This document shows, in pieces, positions 42,495 to 52,328 of a stretch of DNA of 64,000 bases. Under the pieces are notes generated by a model. That model did not search any database, was not told the DNA's origin, and saw only the letters and a list, made by a program, of their open reading frames with translations. Position 1 is the first letter of the stretch, and each line of letters opens with the position of its first letter. The stretch comes from Brevundimonas goettingensis. Its GTDB lineage: Bacteria > Pseudomonadota > Alphaproteobacteria > Caulobacterales > Caulobacteraceae. A program made the position numbers and the translations under genes. The DNA lies in contig NZ_CP062222.1 of assembly GCF_017487405.1 (NCBI RefSeq), positions 3,853,501 through 3,917,500 of the forward strand. The letters run 5' to 3'.

Positions 42495-43349
42495 ATGGAT
42501 TCCTCCGTTCCCGCCCACACCGATCCGCATATCTGCGATGTCCTGATCGCCGAGCGCGCGCCGCGTCTGACGCGGTCCTGGCCCTGGCCTCTGGTCCGGC
42601 CCGCGCTCTACAAGCTCCTGAACTACAAGGCGGCGCGACGGATGGCCGAGGGGGTCAAGGGGCTCTCAGGCCAGGCCGCCTTCGACTATATGTCCGACCT
42701 GCTGAATCTGAAGGTCTCGACCCTCAATCTGGAGCGGATCCCGGCGACCGGGCGCTGCGTCATCGTCTGCAACCACCCGACCGGCATCGCCGACGGGGTC
42801 GCCGTCTATGACGCCATCAAGCAACGCCGGTCCGACGCCATCTTCTTCGCCAACGCCGATGCGCTGCGGGTCTCTCCGCGTTTGGGCGAGATCGTCATCC
42901 CGGTCGAATGGGTGGTCGAGAAGCGCACGCGCGAAAAGACCCGCGCCACCCTGGACGCCGCCAGACAGGCCTTCGAAGGCGAGCGCTGTGTCGTCATGTT
43001 CCCGGCCGGACGCCTGGCCCGGGTCGGCAAGGACGGGTCGGTGACCGATCCGGAATGGGCTCCGACGGCGGCTTCGATGGCGCGCAAATACAATGCGCCG
43101 GTGATCCCGATCCACGTCGCGGGCCCGACCTCGACCCTGTTCCATCTGTTCGACAAGGTCTCGCAGGAGCTGCGCGACATCACCCTGTTCCACGAGCTGC
43201 TCAACAAGCGAAAGAAAGCCTTCCAGCTGAAGGTCGGCCTGCCGATCCCGCCGACCCGGCTCGATATCGATGCGACGAAGGCGACCTACGCCCTGAAGGC
43301 CTTCACCGAACGGGTCCTGCCCAGCCAGCCGGACGCGGAGTTCGCGTGA
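42495..43349 (+). CDS. Lysophospholipid acyltransferase family protein (PlsC-like)
   Basis: Predicted membrane-associated acyltransferase, 284 aa. The first acyltransferase motif is CNHPTGIADG; the spacing from His to Asp is five residues rather than the canonical HX4D, a variant I note. Further blocks are FFANADALRVSPRLG and FPAGRLARV (in place of FPEGT). No strong transmembrane segment is evident. ATG 42495 is chosen. It begins a chain of overlapping genes: its stop overlaps the GTG of tsaE (GTGA), followed by amgK, murU, addB and addA. Confidence 0.85.
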   Translation: MDSSVPAHTDPHICDVLIAERAPRLTRSWPWPLVRPALYKLLNYKAARRMAEGVKGLSGQAAFDYMSDLLNLKVSTLNLERIPATGRCVIVCNHPTGIADGVAVYDAIKQRRSDAIFFANADALRVSPRLGEIVIPVEWVVEKRTREKTRATLDAARQAFEGERCVVMFPAGRLARVGKDGSVTDPEWAPTAASMARKYNAPVIPIHVAGPTSTLFHLFDKVSQELRDITLFHELLNKRKKAFQLKVGLPIPPTRLDIDATKATYALKAFTERVLPSQPDAEFA

Positions 43350-43831
43350 GCGCTTCCCATACGACCACCCTCGCCGACGCCGAGGCCACGACGGCGCTCG
43401 GCGCCCGCATCGCCCCTTTGCTGCAGCCGGGCGACGCCGTCCTGCTGTACGGGCCGCTGGGTATGGGCAAGTCGACCCTGGCGCGTGGCCTGATCCGCGC
43501 CCTGGCCGGACCGCATGAGGATGTGCCGTCCCCGACCTTCACCCTGGTCCAGTTCTACGAGACCACCCCGCCGGTGGCCCATTTCGACCTCTATCGTCTG
43601 AGCCGCGCCGACGAGGCCTTCGAGATCGGTCTGGACGAGGCGCTGGACGACGGCGTCGCCGTTATCGAATGGCCCGAACGGCTCGGCGAGGACGTCAGCT
43701 GGCTGATCGGCGACAACCGCCTGTGCATCACCCTCTCTGAAGAGGGCGACGATCCCGAAACCGCAGGTCGTGTTGCGACCGTTCTTGCCGCAGGATCGTG
43801 GGAAACGAGAATCGACCATGTCTTCGCCTGA
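43346..43831 (+). CDS. tsaE: tRNA threonylcarbamoyladenosine biosynthesis ATPase TsaE
   Basis: ATPase partner of the TsaBD complex that makes t6A37 in ANN-decoding tRNAs. Walker A is GPLGMGKS (residues 36-43), with the family motifs SPTFTLVQFYE and HFDLYRL and the acidic VIEWPERLG. Length 161 aa is normal. The GTG start overlaps the acyltransferase stop; the 3' end overlaps amgK by 14 bp. In Caulobacterales tsaE next to amgK is a known association, placing tRNA modification beside peptidoglycan recycling. Confidence 0.93.
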   Translation: MSASHTTTLADAEATTALGARIAPLLQPGDAVLLYGPLGMGKSTLARGLIRALAGPHEDVPSPTFTLVQFYETTPPVAHFDLYRLSRADEAFEIGLDEALDDGVAVIEWPERLGEDVSWLIGDNRLCITLSEEGDDPETAGRVATVLAAGSWETRIDHVFA

Positions 43832-44915
43832 CCGTGAATCCCAGCGTCTCGACTTCCTCAAGGCCGCCGGTCTTCAGGACGCCGCGCGCGCGCCCCTGCC
43901 GGGCGACGCCTCGACGCGGCGCTATGAGCGGCTGACCGCGACGGACGGGACTTCCCTGATGCTGATGGATCAGGTGGCGGCGGCCGAGAGCCCGCCGTGC
44001 GATCCGGCGTGGACGCCCGAGGAGCGCAAGGCGAAGGGCTGGAACGCCGTCGCCCGCCTGTCGGCCGGCCGGGTCGAGGCCTTCGCGGCGGTGGCCGATC
44101 ACCTGCGCGGTCTGGGCCTGTCGGCGCCCGCCATGCCGGCGCTCGATGCGCCCGAGGGGCTGGCGGTGCTCGAGGATTTCGGCGACGCCCTGTTCGCCCG
44201 GGTCATCGAGGCCGGCGAGGACGAGACACCGCTGTATCTGGCCGCCATCGAGGCTCTGGTCCGGCTGCATCAGGCGGGCAATCCGCCGGAAGTCCTGTCG
44301 GGCGCCGGCGGCGACTGGCCGCTTCTGACCTATGACGCCACGGCCCTTCAGGGCGGGGCCGATCTGTTCGTCGAATGGCTGCCGAAGCTCGATCCGGCTC
44401 TGTCGTTCGACGCGGCGGCCATCGCCGAATGGGCCGAGGCCTGGGCCCCGATCACCGCCGCCGGCGAGGCGGGCGCCGTGGTCATGGCCCACCGCGACTA
44501 TCACGCCGAGAACCTGATCTGGCTGCCGGAGCGCGAGGGAGCCGCCCGCGTCGGGATGATCGACTTCCAGGATGCGGTGCGCGCCCACCCCTCGTGGGAC
44601 CTGCACTCCCTGCTTCAGGACGCGCGGCGCGACGTCTCGCCGGCGCTCGAGGCCCTGGCGCTCGACCGCTATTTCGCCCTGCGTCCGGAGCTGGACCGGG
44701 CCGAGTTCATGAAATCCTATGCCGGTCTCGCGGCCCTGAACGAGGCGCGGATTCTGGGCATCTTCGCGCGGCTGGTCGTGCGCGATCACAAGCCGAAATA
44801 CGCCGCCTTCATGCCGCGCATGTGGGCCCATCTGAACACCAATCTGAAGCAGCCGGGGCTGGAGACGGTCGCCGCCTGGTTCGACAAGTACGTCCCGGCG
44901 GAGAGCCGCAAATGA
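43818..44915 (+). CDS. amgK: Anomeric MurNAc/GlcNAc kinase AmgK
   Basis: Aminoglycoside-phosphotransferase-fold kinase that phosphorylates MurNAc (or GlcNAc) at C1 in the peptidoglycan recycling route that bypasses de novo MurA synthesis. Kinase motifs: AHRDYHAENLIWL (catalytic loop) and GMIDFQDAVRAHPSWDL (metal-binding Asp). Length is 365 aa. The identity rests on the immediate neighbour murU (ATGA overlap), the hallmark pair for this pathway in Pseudomonas and Caulobacter. ATG 43818 is used; an earlier in-frame start at 43770 reads through tsaE. Confidence 0.88.
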   Translation: MSSPDRESQRLDFLKAAGLQDAARAPLPGDASTRRYERLTATDGTSLMLMDQVAAAESPPCDPAWTPEERKAKGWNAVARLSAGRVEAFAAVADHLRGLGLSAPAMPALDAPEGLAVLEDFGDALFARVIEAGEDETPLYLAAIEALVRLHQAGNPPEVLSGAGGDWPLLTYDATALQGGADLFVEWLPKLDPALSFDAAAIAEWAEAWAPITAAGEAGAVVMAHRDYHAENLIWLPEREGAARVGMIDFQDAVRAHPSWDLHSLLQDARRDVSPALEALALDRYFALRPELDRAEFMKSYAGLAALNEARILGIFARLVVRDHKPKYAAFMPRMWAHLNTNLKQPGLETVAAWFDKYVPAESRK

Positions 44916-45667
44916 CCTCCGTGCCGAAGACCGCCATGGTGCTCGCCGCCGGGCTCGGCACCCGGATGCGGCCTCTGACCGACGACCGGCCCAAGGCGCT
45001 GGTCGAGGTCGGCGGCAAGGCCCTGATCGACCATACGCTCGCACGGCTCGCCGAGGCGGGCGTCGAGCGGGCCGTGGTCAACGCCCACGCCTTCGCCGAC
45101 CGGCTGATCGCCCATCTGGGTGGGTATTCGGGCCCGCTGGAGATCGTCATCTCCGACGAGCGCCAGCACGCCCTGCCGCTGGAGACCGGCGGCGGGATCA
45201 AGGCCGCAGCGACCCATCTGGGCGAGGCGCCGATCCTCGTCGCCAATATCGACAGCGTCTGGATCGAGGATCAGGAACCACCGGCCAGGGCGATCGACGA
45301 CCTTTGCGCCGGCTTTGATCCCGAGCGGATGAGTTGTCGCCTGCTGTTGGCCCATATGGGGCGCACGACCGGCTTCGACGGCGCCGGGGACTTCATGCAG
45401 GCGGACGACGGCAGACTGACCGCGCGGCGCACGGCGAAAGCCGCCAGCGCCCCGCTCAACTATATGGGCGTCCACATCGTCGATCCGCGCCCGATCTTTG
45501 CGTATCCGGAGACCGAGTTCGGCCTGTTCCCGGCCGGCGGCGGCCTGTGGGGCGGCTGGGAGGCGGAAGGGCGACTGTACGGCCTCGTCATGGAAGGCGA
45601 CTGGATGCACGTCGGCGATCCCGAGGCCCGCGACGTCGCCGAGGCGCGCCTCGCCCGAGGCCGATGA
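44912..45667 (+). CDS. murU: N-acetylmuramate alpha-1-phosphate uridylyltransferase MurU
   Basis: Nucleotidyltransferase that converts MurNAc-1-phosphate and UTP to UDP-MurNAc, completing the AmgK-MurU recycling route. The N-terminal signature is VLAAGLGTRMRPLTDDRPKAL (given in part as LAAGLGTRMRPLT) with the PKAL lysine, and the metal-binding segment ILVANIDSVW; the D/GD motif GDWMHVGDP lies near the C-terminus. Length 251 aa is close to the usual 225-240. Both ends overlap neighbours by ATGA (amgK upstream, addB downstream). Confidence 0.9.
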   Translation: MTSVPKTAMVLAAGLGTRMRPLTDDRPKALVEVGGKALIDHTLARLAEAGVERAVVNAHAFADRLIAHLGGYSGPLEIVISDERQHALPLETGGGIKAAATHLGEAPILVANIDSVWIEDQEPPARAIDDLCAGFDPERMSCRLLLAHMGRTTGFDGAGDFMQADDGRLTARRTAKAASAPLNYMGVHIVDPRPIFAYPETEFGLFPAGGGLWGGWEAEGRLYGLVMEGDWMHVGDPEARDVAEARLARGR

Positions 45668-48600
45668 CGGGCCCGTTCGATCCGTTCGCGGGCGCGGGTC
45701 CGCGCTGGCTGACCATTCCGGCCCACCGGCCTTTCCTTGAGGATCTGGCGGCGGGGGTGCTGGACTGGCTGGGCGACGCCCCGCCCGAGACTCTGAGCGA
45801 CGCCGTCATCCTCCTGCCCAACCGGCGCGCGGCCCGGGCCTTCGGCGCGGCCCTGTCGCGGCTGAGCGGGGACAAACCCATTCTGCTGCCGCAGGTGCGG
45901 CCGCTCGGCGATCTGGAGGAGGACGAACCGCCCTTCGCGCCCGGCGAGATCGGTCTCGACCTGCCGCCCGCCATCGCCCCCCTGACGCGCCGGTTCGAGA
46001 TGGCGCGGATGATCGCCGAGGACCTCAAGGACGAGTTCGAGGACGCCCTGACGCCGCTGCGCGCGCTGGAACTGGCCGACGCCTTCGCCGGCTTCCTCGA
46101 GTCCTGCCAGATCGAGGAAATCCACGACCTGTCGAAGGTCGGATCTCTGGTTCAGGTCGATCTGGCCGAGCACTGGCAGGTGTCGGCGAAATTCCTGGGG
46201 CTGGCGGTTCAGGCCTGGCCCGACCGGCTGGCGGGTCTCGGCATGATGGACCCGGCCGAGCGGCGGGCGAAGCTGCTGCGCCTCCTGGCACAGCGCTGGG
46301 ATGAAGCCCCGCCGACCGGTCCTGTCATCGCCGCCGGTTCGACCGGCTCGGCCCCGGCCGCCGCCGCAGTGCTGAAGGCCGTCGCCAAGGCGCCGCAGGG
46401 CTGTGTGGTCATCCCGGGCCTCGACATGAATCTCGACCCCGCCGTCTGGGCGACGCTGGGCGAGGAGGAACAGCATCCGCAGAACGCCCTGTGGCGGCTG
46501 CTCGATTTCGCGAAGGTCGAGCGCGAGTCGGTGCGGCCCTGGTTCCAGCCGGCGACGTCCCCCGTCGTTCAGGCGCGAGGTCTGGCCCGGGCGCGACTGA
46601 TCAACGAGGCCCTGCGTCCCGCCCGCGCGACCAGCGACTGGCGCGACGAGATCCGTCGCATCCGCGAGGCGGCGGCGCCGGTGCAGGGCGCCGATCCGAT
46701 CGCCCTCGGACTTGAAAACCTCGGCGTCATGACCCTGCGCGCCGAGGAGGACGCGGCCGCGACCCTCGCTCTGATGATGCGCGAGACGCTGGAAACGCCC
46801 GGCAAGACCTGCGCCCTCGTCACCCCCGACCTCGACCTCGGACGCCGTGTCGCTGCGCGCCTGGAGCGGTGGGGGATCGTGCCCGACTCCTCGTCCGGCG
46901 CGCCCCTTTCGCGCATGAACGCCGGCGTGCTGATCGACCTCACCGCGCGCTGGATCGCCGATCCGCTCAAGCCCCAGACGATCCTCGCCCTGCTCAAACA
47001 TCCGCTGGTGCGGATCGAGATGGAGGAGGCGGGGGCCGCCGTCCGCGCCTTCGAGAAATACGCCCTGCGCGGCCCGCGCGGCCGCCGCTGGACGGACCTC
47101 CACCGCAACCTGAAACGGGCGGCCGAACCGCGCGAGGGCCAGAGCCCGCCGTCGGAGCACCGGCTGAAACGGCTGGGTCAGGCCCGCGAACTCAGTGACC
47201 GGCTGGAAGCCCTGTCGGCGGAGGCCGTCGCCGTCTTTACCCCCGCCGCCTCGCTGGAGGCCGCCGCCGTGGCCCTGACGCGGCTGGTTGAGGCCCTGGC
47301 CGGCCAGAACGCCTGGGCCGGCCCGGACGGGGAGAGCGCGGCCAGCGTCCTGTCGGGTCTGATCGAGGGCGGTGCGGCCCTGGGCGCGGTCAAGCCTGCC
47401 GAACTGGCCGAACTGATCCAGTCGCTGCTGGCTGACGCCACGGTGCGGACCGGCGGGGCGACCCATCCTTCCTTACGCATTCTCGGGGCCATCGAGGCGC
47501 GTCTGGTCCGGGCCGACCGGATGATCCTCGCGGGTCTGGAGGAGGGCGTCTGGCCGGGCCCGGCGCCGACCGATCCCTTCCTGTCGCGCCCGATGAGGAA
47601 GGCGCTGGGCCTGCCGCCGCCCGAACGGCGTCTGGGCCAGACGGCGCAGGACTTCGTCCAGGCCGCCTGCGCCGACGAGGCCATCCTCGTCCATGTCGAC
47701 CGGCGCGGCGGCCAGCCGGCGGTCAAGTCGCGCTGGCTGTGGCGGCTGGAGATGCTGACGCGCGGGGCGAACAGCGAGGCGACGCCCGTGGTGCTGGAAC
47801 GGCCTGTCGCCGCCGCCGGCATCGCCCGGGCGCTGGACGCCCCGCCGCCGGGGCCCGCCCGCTACGCCCGCCGCCCGACGCCGACCCCGCCCGTCGACCG
47901 GCGTCCGCGCGAGATGCCGGTGACCGGGGTTGAGCGCTGGGTCCGCGACCCCTACGCCGTCTATGCCCAGCGTATTCTGGGCCTGAAGAAGCTCGACCGC
48001 CCCGGCGCTGACGCCGAGGCCATGGCGCGCGGCAATGCCATCCATGCCGCCATTGAGCGCATCGTCGTGACCTGGCCCGAGGCCCTGCCGTCCGAATGCG
48101 CCGTCCAGATCGAGGGCTTCATCCGCGACGCCATGACCGAGGCCGGGTTCGAGGACCACGCCATGGCCCGCGAGGCGCCGCTGGCCCGCAACTGCGCCCT
48201 GTGGCTGGCGAACTGGGAGCGCGAGCGTCGGGCGCGCGGCGCGACCCTGCTGATCGAACAGTCGGGACGGGTGAGTTTCCCGGCCCCCGGCGGCGACTTC
48301 GTCCTGACCGCCCGCGCTGACCGGATCGAGCTGGATGCCGCCGGCGCCGCCGTCATCGACTTCAAGACCGGCGGCACGCCCAGCGTGAAACAGGTGGCGC
48401 AAGGGTACTCTCCCCAACTGACCCTGACCGCCGCCATCCTTGCGGGCGGGGGTTTTGCCGAGGCCCCGCCCACGGAGGCGACCGAGCTGCTCTATGTCCG
48501 GGTCACCGGCCGCAAGGTCCCGGGCGTGGTGGTCGAGGCGTCCAAGACCTCGAAGAACCAGCCGCTCGAGGCCGCCGCCCTGGCCGAAGAAGCGTTCGAG

Positions 48601-48759
48601 AAGCTCAAGGAATGGGTCGCCCATTTCGATGATGAGACGACGCCCTACGCCTCCTGGCTGGCGCCCCAGTTCATGGGAACCTTCGGCGGCAACTACGACC
48701 ATCTGGCCCGGGTCTGGGAATGGCATGTGGTCGGCGGCGAGGAAGAGGCGCCCGAATGA
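45664..48759 (+). CDS. addB: Double-strand break repair protein AddB (alphaproteobacterial type)
   Basis: Nuclease/helicase-like subunit of the AddAB complex, which processes double-strand breaks for RecA. The N-terminal RecB-helicase-like part begins LPNRRAARAFGAAL in place of a clear Walker A. The C-terminal PD-(D/E)XK nuclease contains AVIDFKTGG (about residue 895) and the preceding GNAIHAAIERIV; no four-Cys iron-sulfur cluster is evident. Length is 1031 aa, usual for the alphaproteobacterial form. Its start overlaps murU and its stop overlaps addA, both by 4 bp. Confidence 0.93.
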   Translation: MTGPFDPFAGAGPRWLTIPAHRPFLEDLAAGVLDWLGDAPPETLSDAVILLPNRRAARAFGAALSRLSGDKPILLPQVRPLGDLEEDEPPFAPGEIGLDLPPAIAPLTRRFEMARMIAEDLKDEFEDALTPLRALELADAFAGFLESCQIEEIHDLSKVGSLVQVDLAEHWQVSAKFLGLAVQAWPDRLAGLGMMDPAERRAKLLRLLAQRWDEAPPTGPVIAAGSTGSAPAAAAVLKAVAKAPQGCVVIPGLDMNLDPAVWATLGEEEQHPQNALWRLLDFAKVERESVRPWFQPATSPVVQARGLARARLINEALRPARATSDWRDEIRRIREAAAPVQGADPIALGLENLGVMTLRAEEDAAATLALMMRETLETPGKTCALVTPDLDLGRRVAARLERWGIVPDSSSGAPLSRMNAGVLIDLTARWIADPLKPQTILALLKHPLVRIEMEEAGAAVRAFEKYALRGPRGRRWTDLHRNLKRAAEPREGQSPPSEHRLKRLGQARELSDRLEALSAEAVAVFTPAASLEAAAVALTRLVEALAGQNAWAGPDGESAASVLSGLIEGGAALGAVKPAELAELIQSLLADATVRTGGATHPSLRILGAIEARLVRADRMILAGLEEGVWPGPAPTDPFLSRPMRKALGLPPPERRLGQTAQDFVQAACADEAILVHVDRRGGQPAVKSRWLWRLEMLTRGANSEATPVVLERPVAAAGIARALDAPPPGPARYARRPTPTPPVDRRPREMPVTGVERWVRDPYAVYAQRILGLKKLDRPGADAEAMARGNAIHAAIERIVVTWPEALPSECAVQIEGFIRDAMTEAGFEDHAMAREAPLARNCALWLANWERERRARGATLLIEQSGRVSFPAPGGDFVLTARADRIELDAAGAAVIDFKTGGTPSVKQVAQGYSPQLTLTAAILAGGGFAEAPPTEATELLYVRVTGRKVPGVVVEASKTSKNQPLEAAALAEEAFEKLKEWVAHFDDETTPYASWLAPQFMGTFGGNYDHLARVWEWHVVGGEEEAPE

Positions 48760-51700
48760 CCGATCTTCTTCAGGAAGCCCGCGCCCATCAGGTCACGGCG
48801 GCCGATCCCGACCTGTCGGTCTTCGTCACCGCCAACGCCGGTTCGGGCAAGACCACCACCCTGGTCGATCGGGTGGCGCGGCTGCTGCTGCGTCAGGTCG
48901 AGCCGGGCGAGATCCTTTGCGTCACCTACACCAAGGCCGCCGCCGCCGAGATGCAGGCGCGGCTGTTCGAGAAGCTGGGCGCCTGGGCCGTCGCGGATGA
49001 CCGCGAACTCGGCCGGGAGCTGGCGAAACTGGACGGGCGCGACGCCACCGCCCTGCCGCATGCCGAACTGTCCGATGCGCGCCGTCTGTTCGCCCGCGCG
49101 CTGGAGACGCCGGGCGGGCTGAAGATCCAGACCATCCACGCCTTCTGCGAAAAGCTGCTCAAGCGCTTCCCGCTCGAGGCCGGGGTCTCGCCGGGCTTCC
49201 GCGTGCTGGAGAACGAGGCGGCCATCACCCTGTCGCATGAGGCGCGCGAGGATCTTGCGCGGGCGGCCCTCTCCGATCCCGACGGCCCCATCGGTCAGGC
49301 CTATGCCCATTTCGCCGTCGAACTGGACTGGGGCTCCTTCCACGACCTGCTCGGCAAGATCGAGAACGAGCGCGGGCCTCTGACTGAGTACATCGCCCGG
49401 GTTGAGGCGGGCGAGGCGCCGGGGCCGCACGCCCTGAACGGCGCAGATCCCGAGCGGACGTCGGACGACATCGAGGGCGACTTCCTCGACTGGATCGACG
49501 GCTCGGAATGGGAGCGGGTCGCCGACGGCATGGCCACCGGCTCGGCCGAAGATCAAAAGACTGCCGCCAGGATGGATGCAGCCAAACCCGGTTCTTGGTC
49601 GGTCGCGGCCATGGCTCCCATTTTCCTGACGGATAAGGGCGAGGCGCGAAAGAAACTCGGCACCCAGAAGGCCCCGCCCTGGGCCGTCGAGTTCCTCGTC
49701 GATCTGCAGCTCAAATATCTGTCTGTGCGCGACGCCCTGCGCGCGGCGCGGGTGGCGGACGACACCATCCGGGCCCTGACCCTGGCCCAGGCTCATGCCG
49801 CCCTCTACGACATCGCCAAGCGGCGGCGCGGGGCGCTCGACTTCTCCGATCTGGTGGTGAAGACGGTCGAGCTGCTGACCAGGAAGGCCAACGCCGCCTG
49901 GGTGCTGTTCAAGCTGGACGGCGGCATCGAACACGTTCTGATCGACGAGGCCCAGGACACGGCCCCCGACCAGTGGGACATCTTCAAGGCTCTGACCGAG
50001 GAGTTCTTCGTCGGCGCCGGCGCCGAGCGACGCGGGTCGGTTCCCGAGACCGCGCCGGCCCGCAGCGTCTTCGTCGTGGGAGACCAGAAGCAGTCCATCT
50101 ATTCCTTCCAGGGCGCCCGGCCCGAGCGGCTGCTGATCGAGGCCCAGGCCTATGAGCGCCAGATCCGGGACGCCGGCGGCCAGTTCCGTCAGGTTCCGCT
50201 GGAGACCTCCTTCCGCTCGACGGAGGATGTGCTCAAGTTCGTCGACGCCGCGTTTGTCGGGCCCGAACGCACCCGGGCGCTGGCGGGCGAGACCGGCGAC
50301 ATCACCGTCCACAGCGCCGCCCGCGTCGGCCAGCGCGGCGCGGTCGACCTCTGGCCCCTGTTCGAGGATCCGGCGGCCGAGGACCGGCCCGCCTGGAACG
50401 CCCCGGTCGACAAGGAAGGCGCCTTCAGCGGCCGCAAGCGGTTGGCGCAGGCGCTGGCGCGGGAGGTCAAACGTCAGGTCGAGACCGGCGTCGCCGTCCA
50501 CGATCGCGGCGCGACGCTCAGGCCGGCGAAATACGGCGACTTCCTCGTCCTCGTGCGCCGCCGTGACGCGACCTTCGAGGAGATCATCCGGGCGCTCAAG
50601 ACCGAGGGCGTGCCGGTGGCGGGCGCCGACCGCCTGAAGCTGTCCAGCCATATCGTCTTCGACGACCTGATCGCGCTCGGCCGGTTCGCCCTATATCCGG
50701 AGGACGATCTGTCGCTCGCCGAAATCCTGCGTAGCCCCCTGTGCGACGTGACCGACTTCGGCGACGCCCACAGCCTCTATCCGCTGGCTGACGCGAAGGG
50801 GCGGGAAGGGCGCGGCCTGTGGAGCGAGCTGAAGCGGCGGGCGCATGAGCATCCGCAGTGGACACGAGCGCGCGACCTGCTGCAGGCGGCGCTCGATGAC
50901 CGGGACCGTGATCCCTTCGCCTTCTTCTCCGGCGCGCTCAATCGCGTCGACGCCACAGGCCAGTCGGGCCGCGCCCGCATCCTCGCCCGGCTGGGGCGCG
51001 AGGCCGAAGAGGCCATCGACGAGACCCTGGCCCAGGTCCTGAACGCCGAACAGCGCGGCGGGACGGATCTGGAGACCTGCCTGTCCCTGCTCGAGGCCGC
51101 CGACGTCGAGGTCAAGCGCGAGATGGAGGGGGCGAGGAACGAGGTCCGCGTCATGACCGTCCACGGGGCCAAGGGGCTGGAGGCGCCGGTGGTCATCCTG
51201 CCGGACACCACCTCCCGCTCCAAACCGCAGGGGCCGACCCTGATGCCCGCGCTGTTCGACCAGAACCGCCCCGAGCTCGGCGAGGGTTGGCTGATGTGTC
51301 CGGGTCGGGCGGGCGACGACTGCGAGGCCTCGGCCCGGGCGCGGCACGCGCGGGTCGACCGCACCGACGCCGAGGCCCTGCGCCTGCTCTATGTCGCCCT
51401 GACCCGCGCCCGCGACCGGCTGATCGTCATGGGCCGCGCCCTGAAACGGCCCGACGTCGGCTATGAGGACAAGAGCTGGTGGAGCGTGATCGCCGAGACG
51501 GTCCAGCGGCTGGGTGAGACGGAGCCGGGTAGCGTCCGCGACGTCGCCGGTCCCGGGGGCGAGGCCGTCCTGCGCTATGGCGTCGATCCGCAGACGGTCC
51601 CGTTGACGGCGACCGAACAGGCCGTGGCCGCCGTGGTTCCCGACTGGGCCCGCACCGCTCCGGCGCCCGAGCCCGGCGCACGGCTGGCGGCGCCGTCGAA

Positions 51701-52265
51701 GATGGACGAGGCCCTGCGCATCCCCGCGCCCTCGCCCCTGGCGGAGACGGGCGGGCTGGGCCGGTTCCGGCGCGGCGACCTGATCCACCGGCTGCTGGAG
51801 CGGCTGCCGGAAATCCCCTCCGCCGACCGGCCGGACGCCGCCGTGCGCATGCTGGCGCGCGAGCGCGGTCTCGATGACGCCCAGAGGACCGAGATGATCG
51901 CCGCCGCCTTCGGGGTTCTGGATGATGAGCGGTTCGCCCCGGTCTTCGGGCCGGGCTCGCGCGCCGAGGTCGCCCTGACGGGCTCGGCGCCGGGCCTGAA
52001 CGGCGTCTCGATTTCGGGCCGGATCGACCGGCTGGTGATCACGCCCGAACGGGTTCTGGTCGTCGACTACAAGTCCAACCGCCCGGCCCCCGACGCCATC
52101 GCGGGCGCCGACCCGGCCTATGTGCTGCAGCTGGCGGTCTATGCGGCGGTGCTGAAACGGCTCTATCCCGACCGTGCGGTCGAGGCGGCTCTCGTCTGGA
52201 CCGACGGACCCAAGCTGATGCCGGTCCCGGCTGAGATGATGGAGGCCGCGCTAAACACCCGTTGA
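48756..52265 (+). CDS. addA: Double-strand break repair helicase AddA
   Basis: UvrD-like helicase and nuclease of the AddAB complex. Walker A is NAGSGKTT (residues 27-34), motif II is VLIDEAQDTAPDQW (about residue 395), followed by VVGDQKQSIYSFQGA and ETSFRSTEDVLKF. Late helicase motifs include VMTVHGAKGLEAPVV and RLLYVALTRARDRL. The C-terminal nuclease ends with VLVVDYKSNRPAP (about residue 1100). Length is 1169 aa. It is the last gene of the acyltransferase-to-addA overlapping chain; a palindromic element precedes trxA. Confidence 0.95.
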   Translation: MTDLLQEARAHQVTAADPDLSVFVTANAGSGKTTTLVDRVARLLLRQVEPGEILCVTYTKAAAAEMQARLFEKLGAWAVADDRELGRELAKLDGRDATALPHAELSDARRLFARALETPGGLKIQTIHAFCEKLLKRFPLEAGVSPGFRVLENEAAITLSHEAREDLARAALSDPDGPIGQAYAHFAVELDWGSFHDLLGKIENERGPLTEYIARVEAGEAPGPHALNGADPERTSDDIEGDFLDWIDGSEWERVADGMATGSAEDQKTAARMDAAKPGSWSVAAMAPIFLTDKGEARKKLGTQKAPPWAVEFLVDLQLKYLSVRDALRAARVADDTIRALTLAQAHAALYDIAKRRRGALDFSDLVVKTVELLTRKANAAWVLFKLDGGIEHVLIDEAQDTAPDQWDIFKALTEEFFVGAGAERRGSVPETAPARSVFVVGDQKQSIYSFQGARPERLLIEAQAYERQIRDAGGQFRQVPLETSFRSTEDVLKFVDAAFVGPERTRALAGETGDITVHSAARVGQRGAVDLWPLFEDPAAEDRPAWNAPVDKEGAFSGRKRLAQALAREVKRQVETGVAVHDRGATLRPAKYGDFLVLVRRRDATFEEIIRALKTEGVPVAGADRLKLSSHIVFDDLIALGRFALYPEDDLSLAEILRSPLCDVTDFGDAHSLYPLADAKGREGRGLWSELKRRAHEHPQWTRARDLLQAALDDRDRDPFAFFSGALNRVDATGQSGRARILARLGREAEEAIDETLAQVLNAEQRGGTDLETCLSLLEAADVEVKREMEGARNEVRVMTVHGAKGLEAPVVILPDTTSRSKPQGPTLMPALFDQNRPELGEGWLMCPGRAGDDCEASARARHARVDRTDAEALRLLYVALTRARDRLIVMGRALKRPDVGYEDKSWWSVIAETVQRLGETEPGSVRDVAGPGGEAVLRYGVDPQTVPLTATEQAVAAVVPDWARTAPAPEPGARLAAPSKMDEALRIPAPSPLAETGGLGRFRRGDLIHRLLERLPEIPSADRPDAAVRMLARERGLDDAQRTEMIAAAFGVLDDERFAPVFGPGSRAEVALTGSAPGLNGVSISGRIDRLVITPERVLVVDYKSNRPAPDAIAGADPAYVLQLAVYAAVLKRLYPDRAVEAALVWTDGPKLMPVPAEMMEAALNTR

Positions 52266-52328
52266 ACTGGCGAGGAATCACCCCACATCTGCCTCAACGG
52301 TCACAAGACGACCGACCATTATCCACCG

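Noticed and set aside
45460..47466. 668-aa minus-strand open frame opposite murU/addB
   Set aside because: Low-complexity translation with no start context; addB on the plus strand has the family motifs and overlaps its neighbours.
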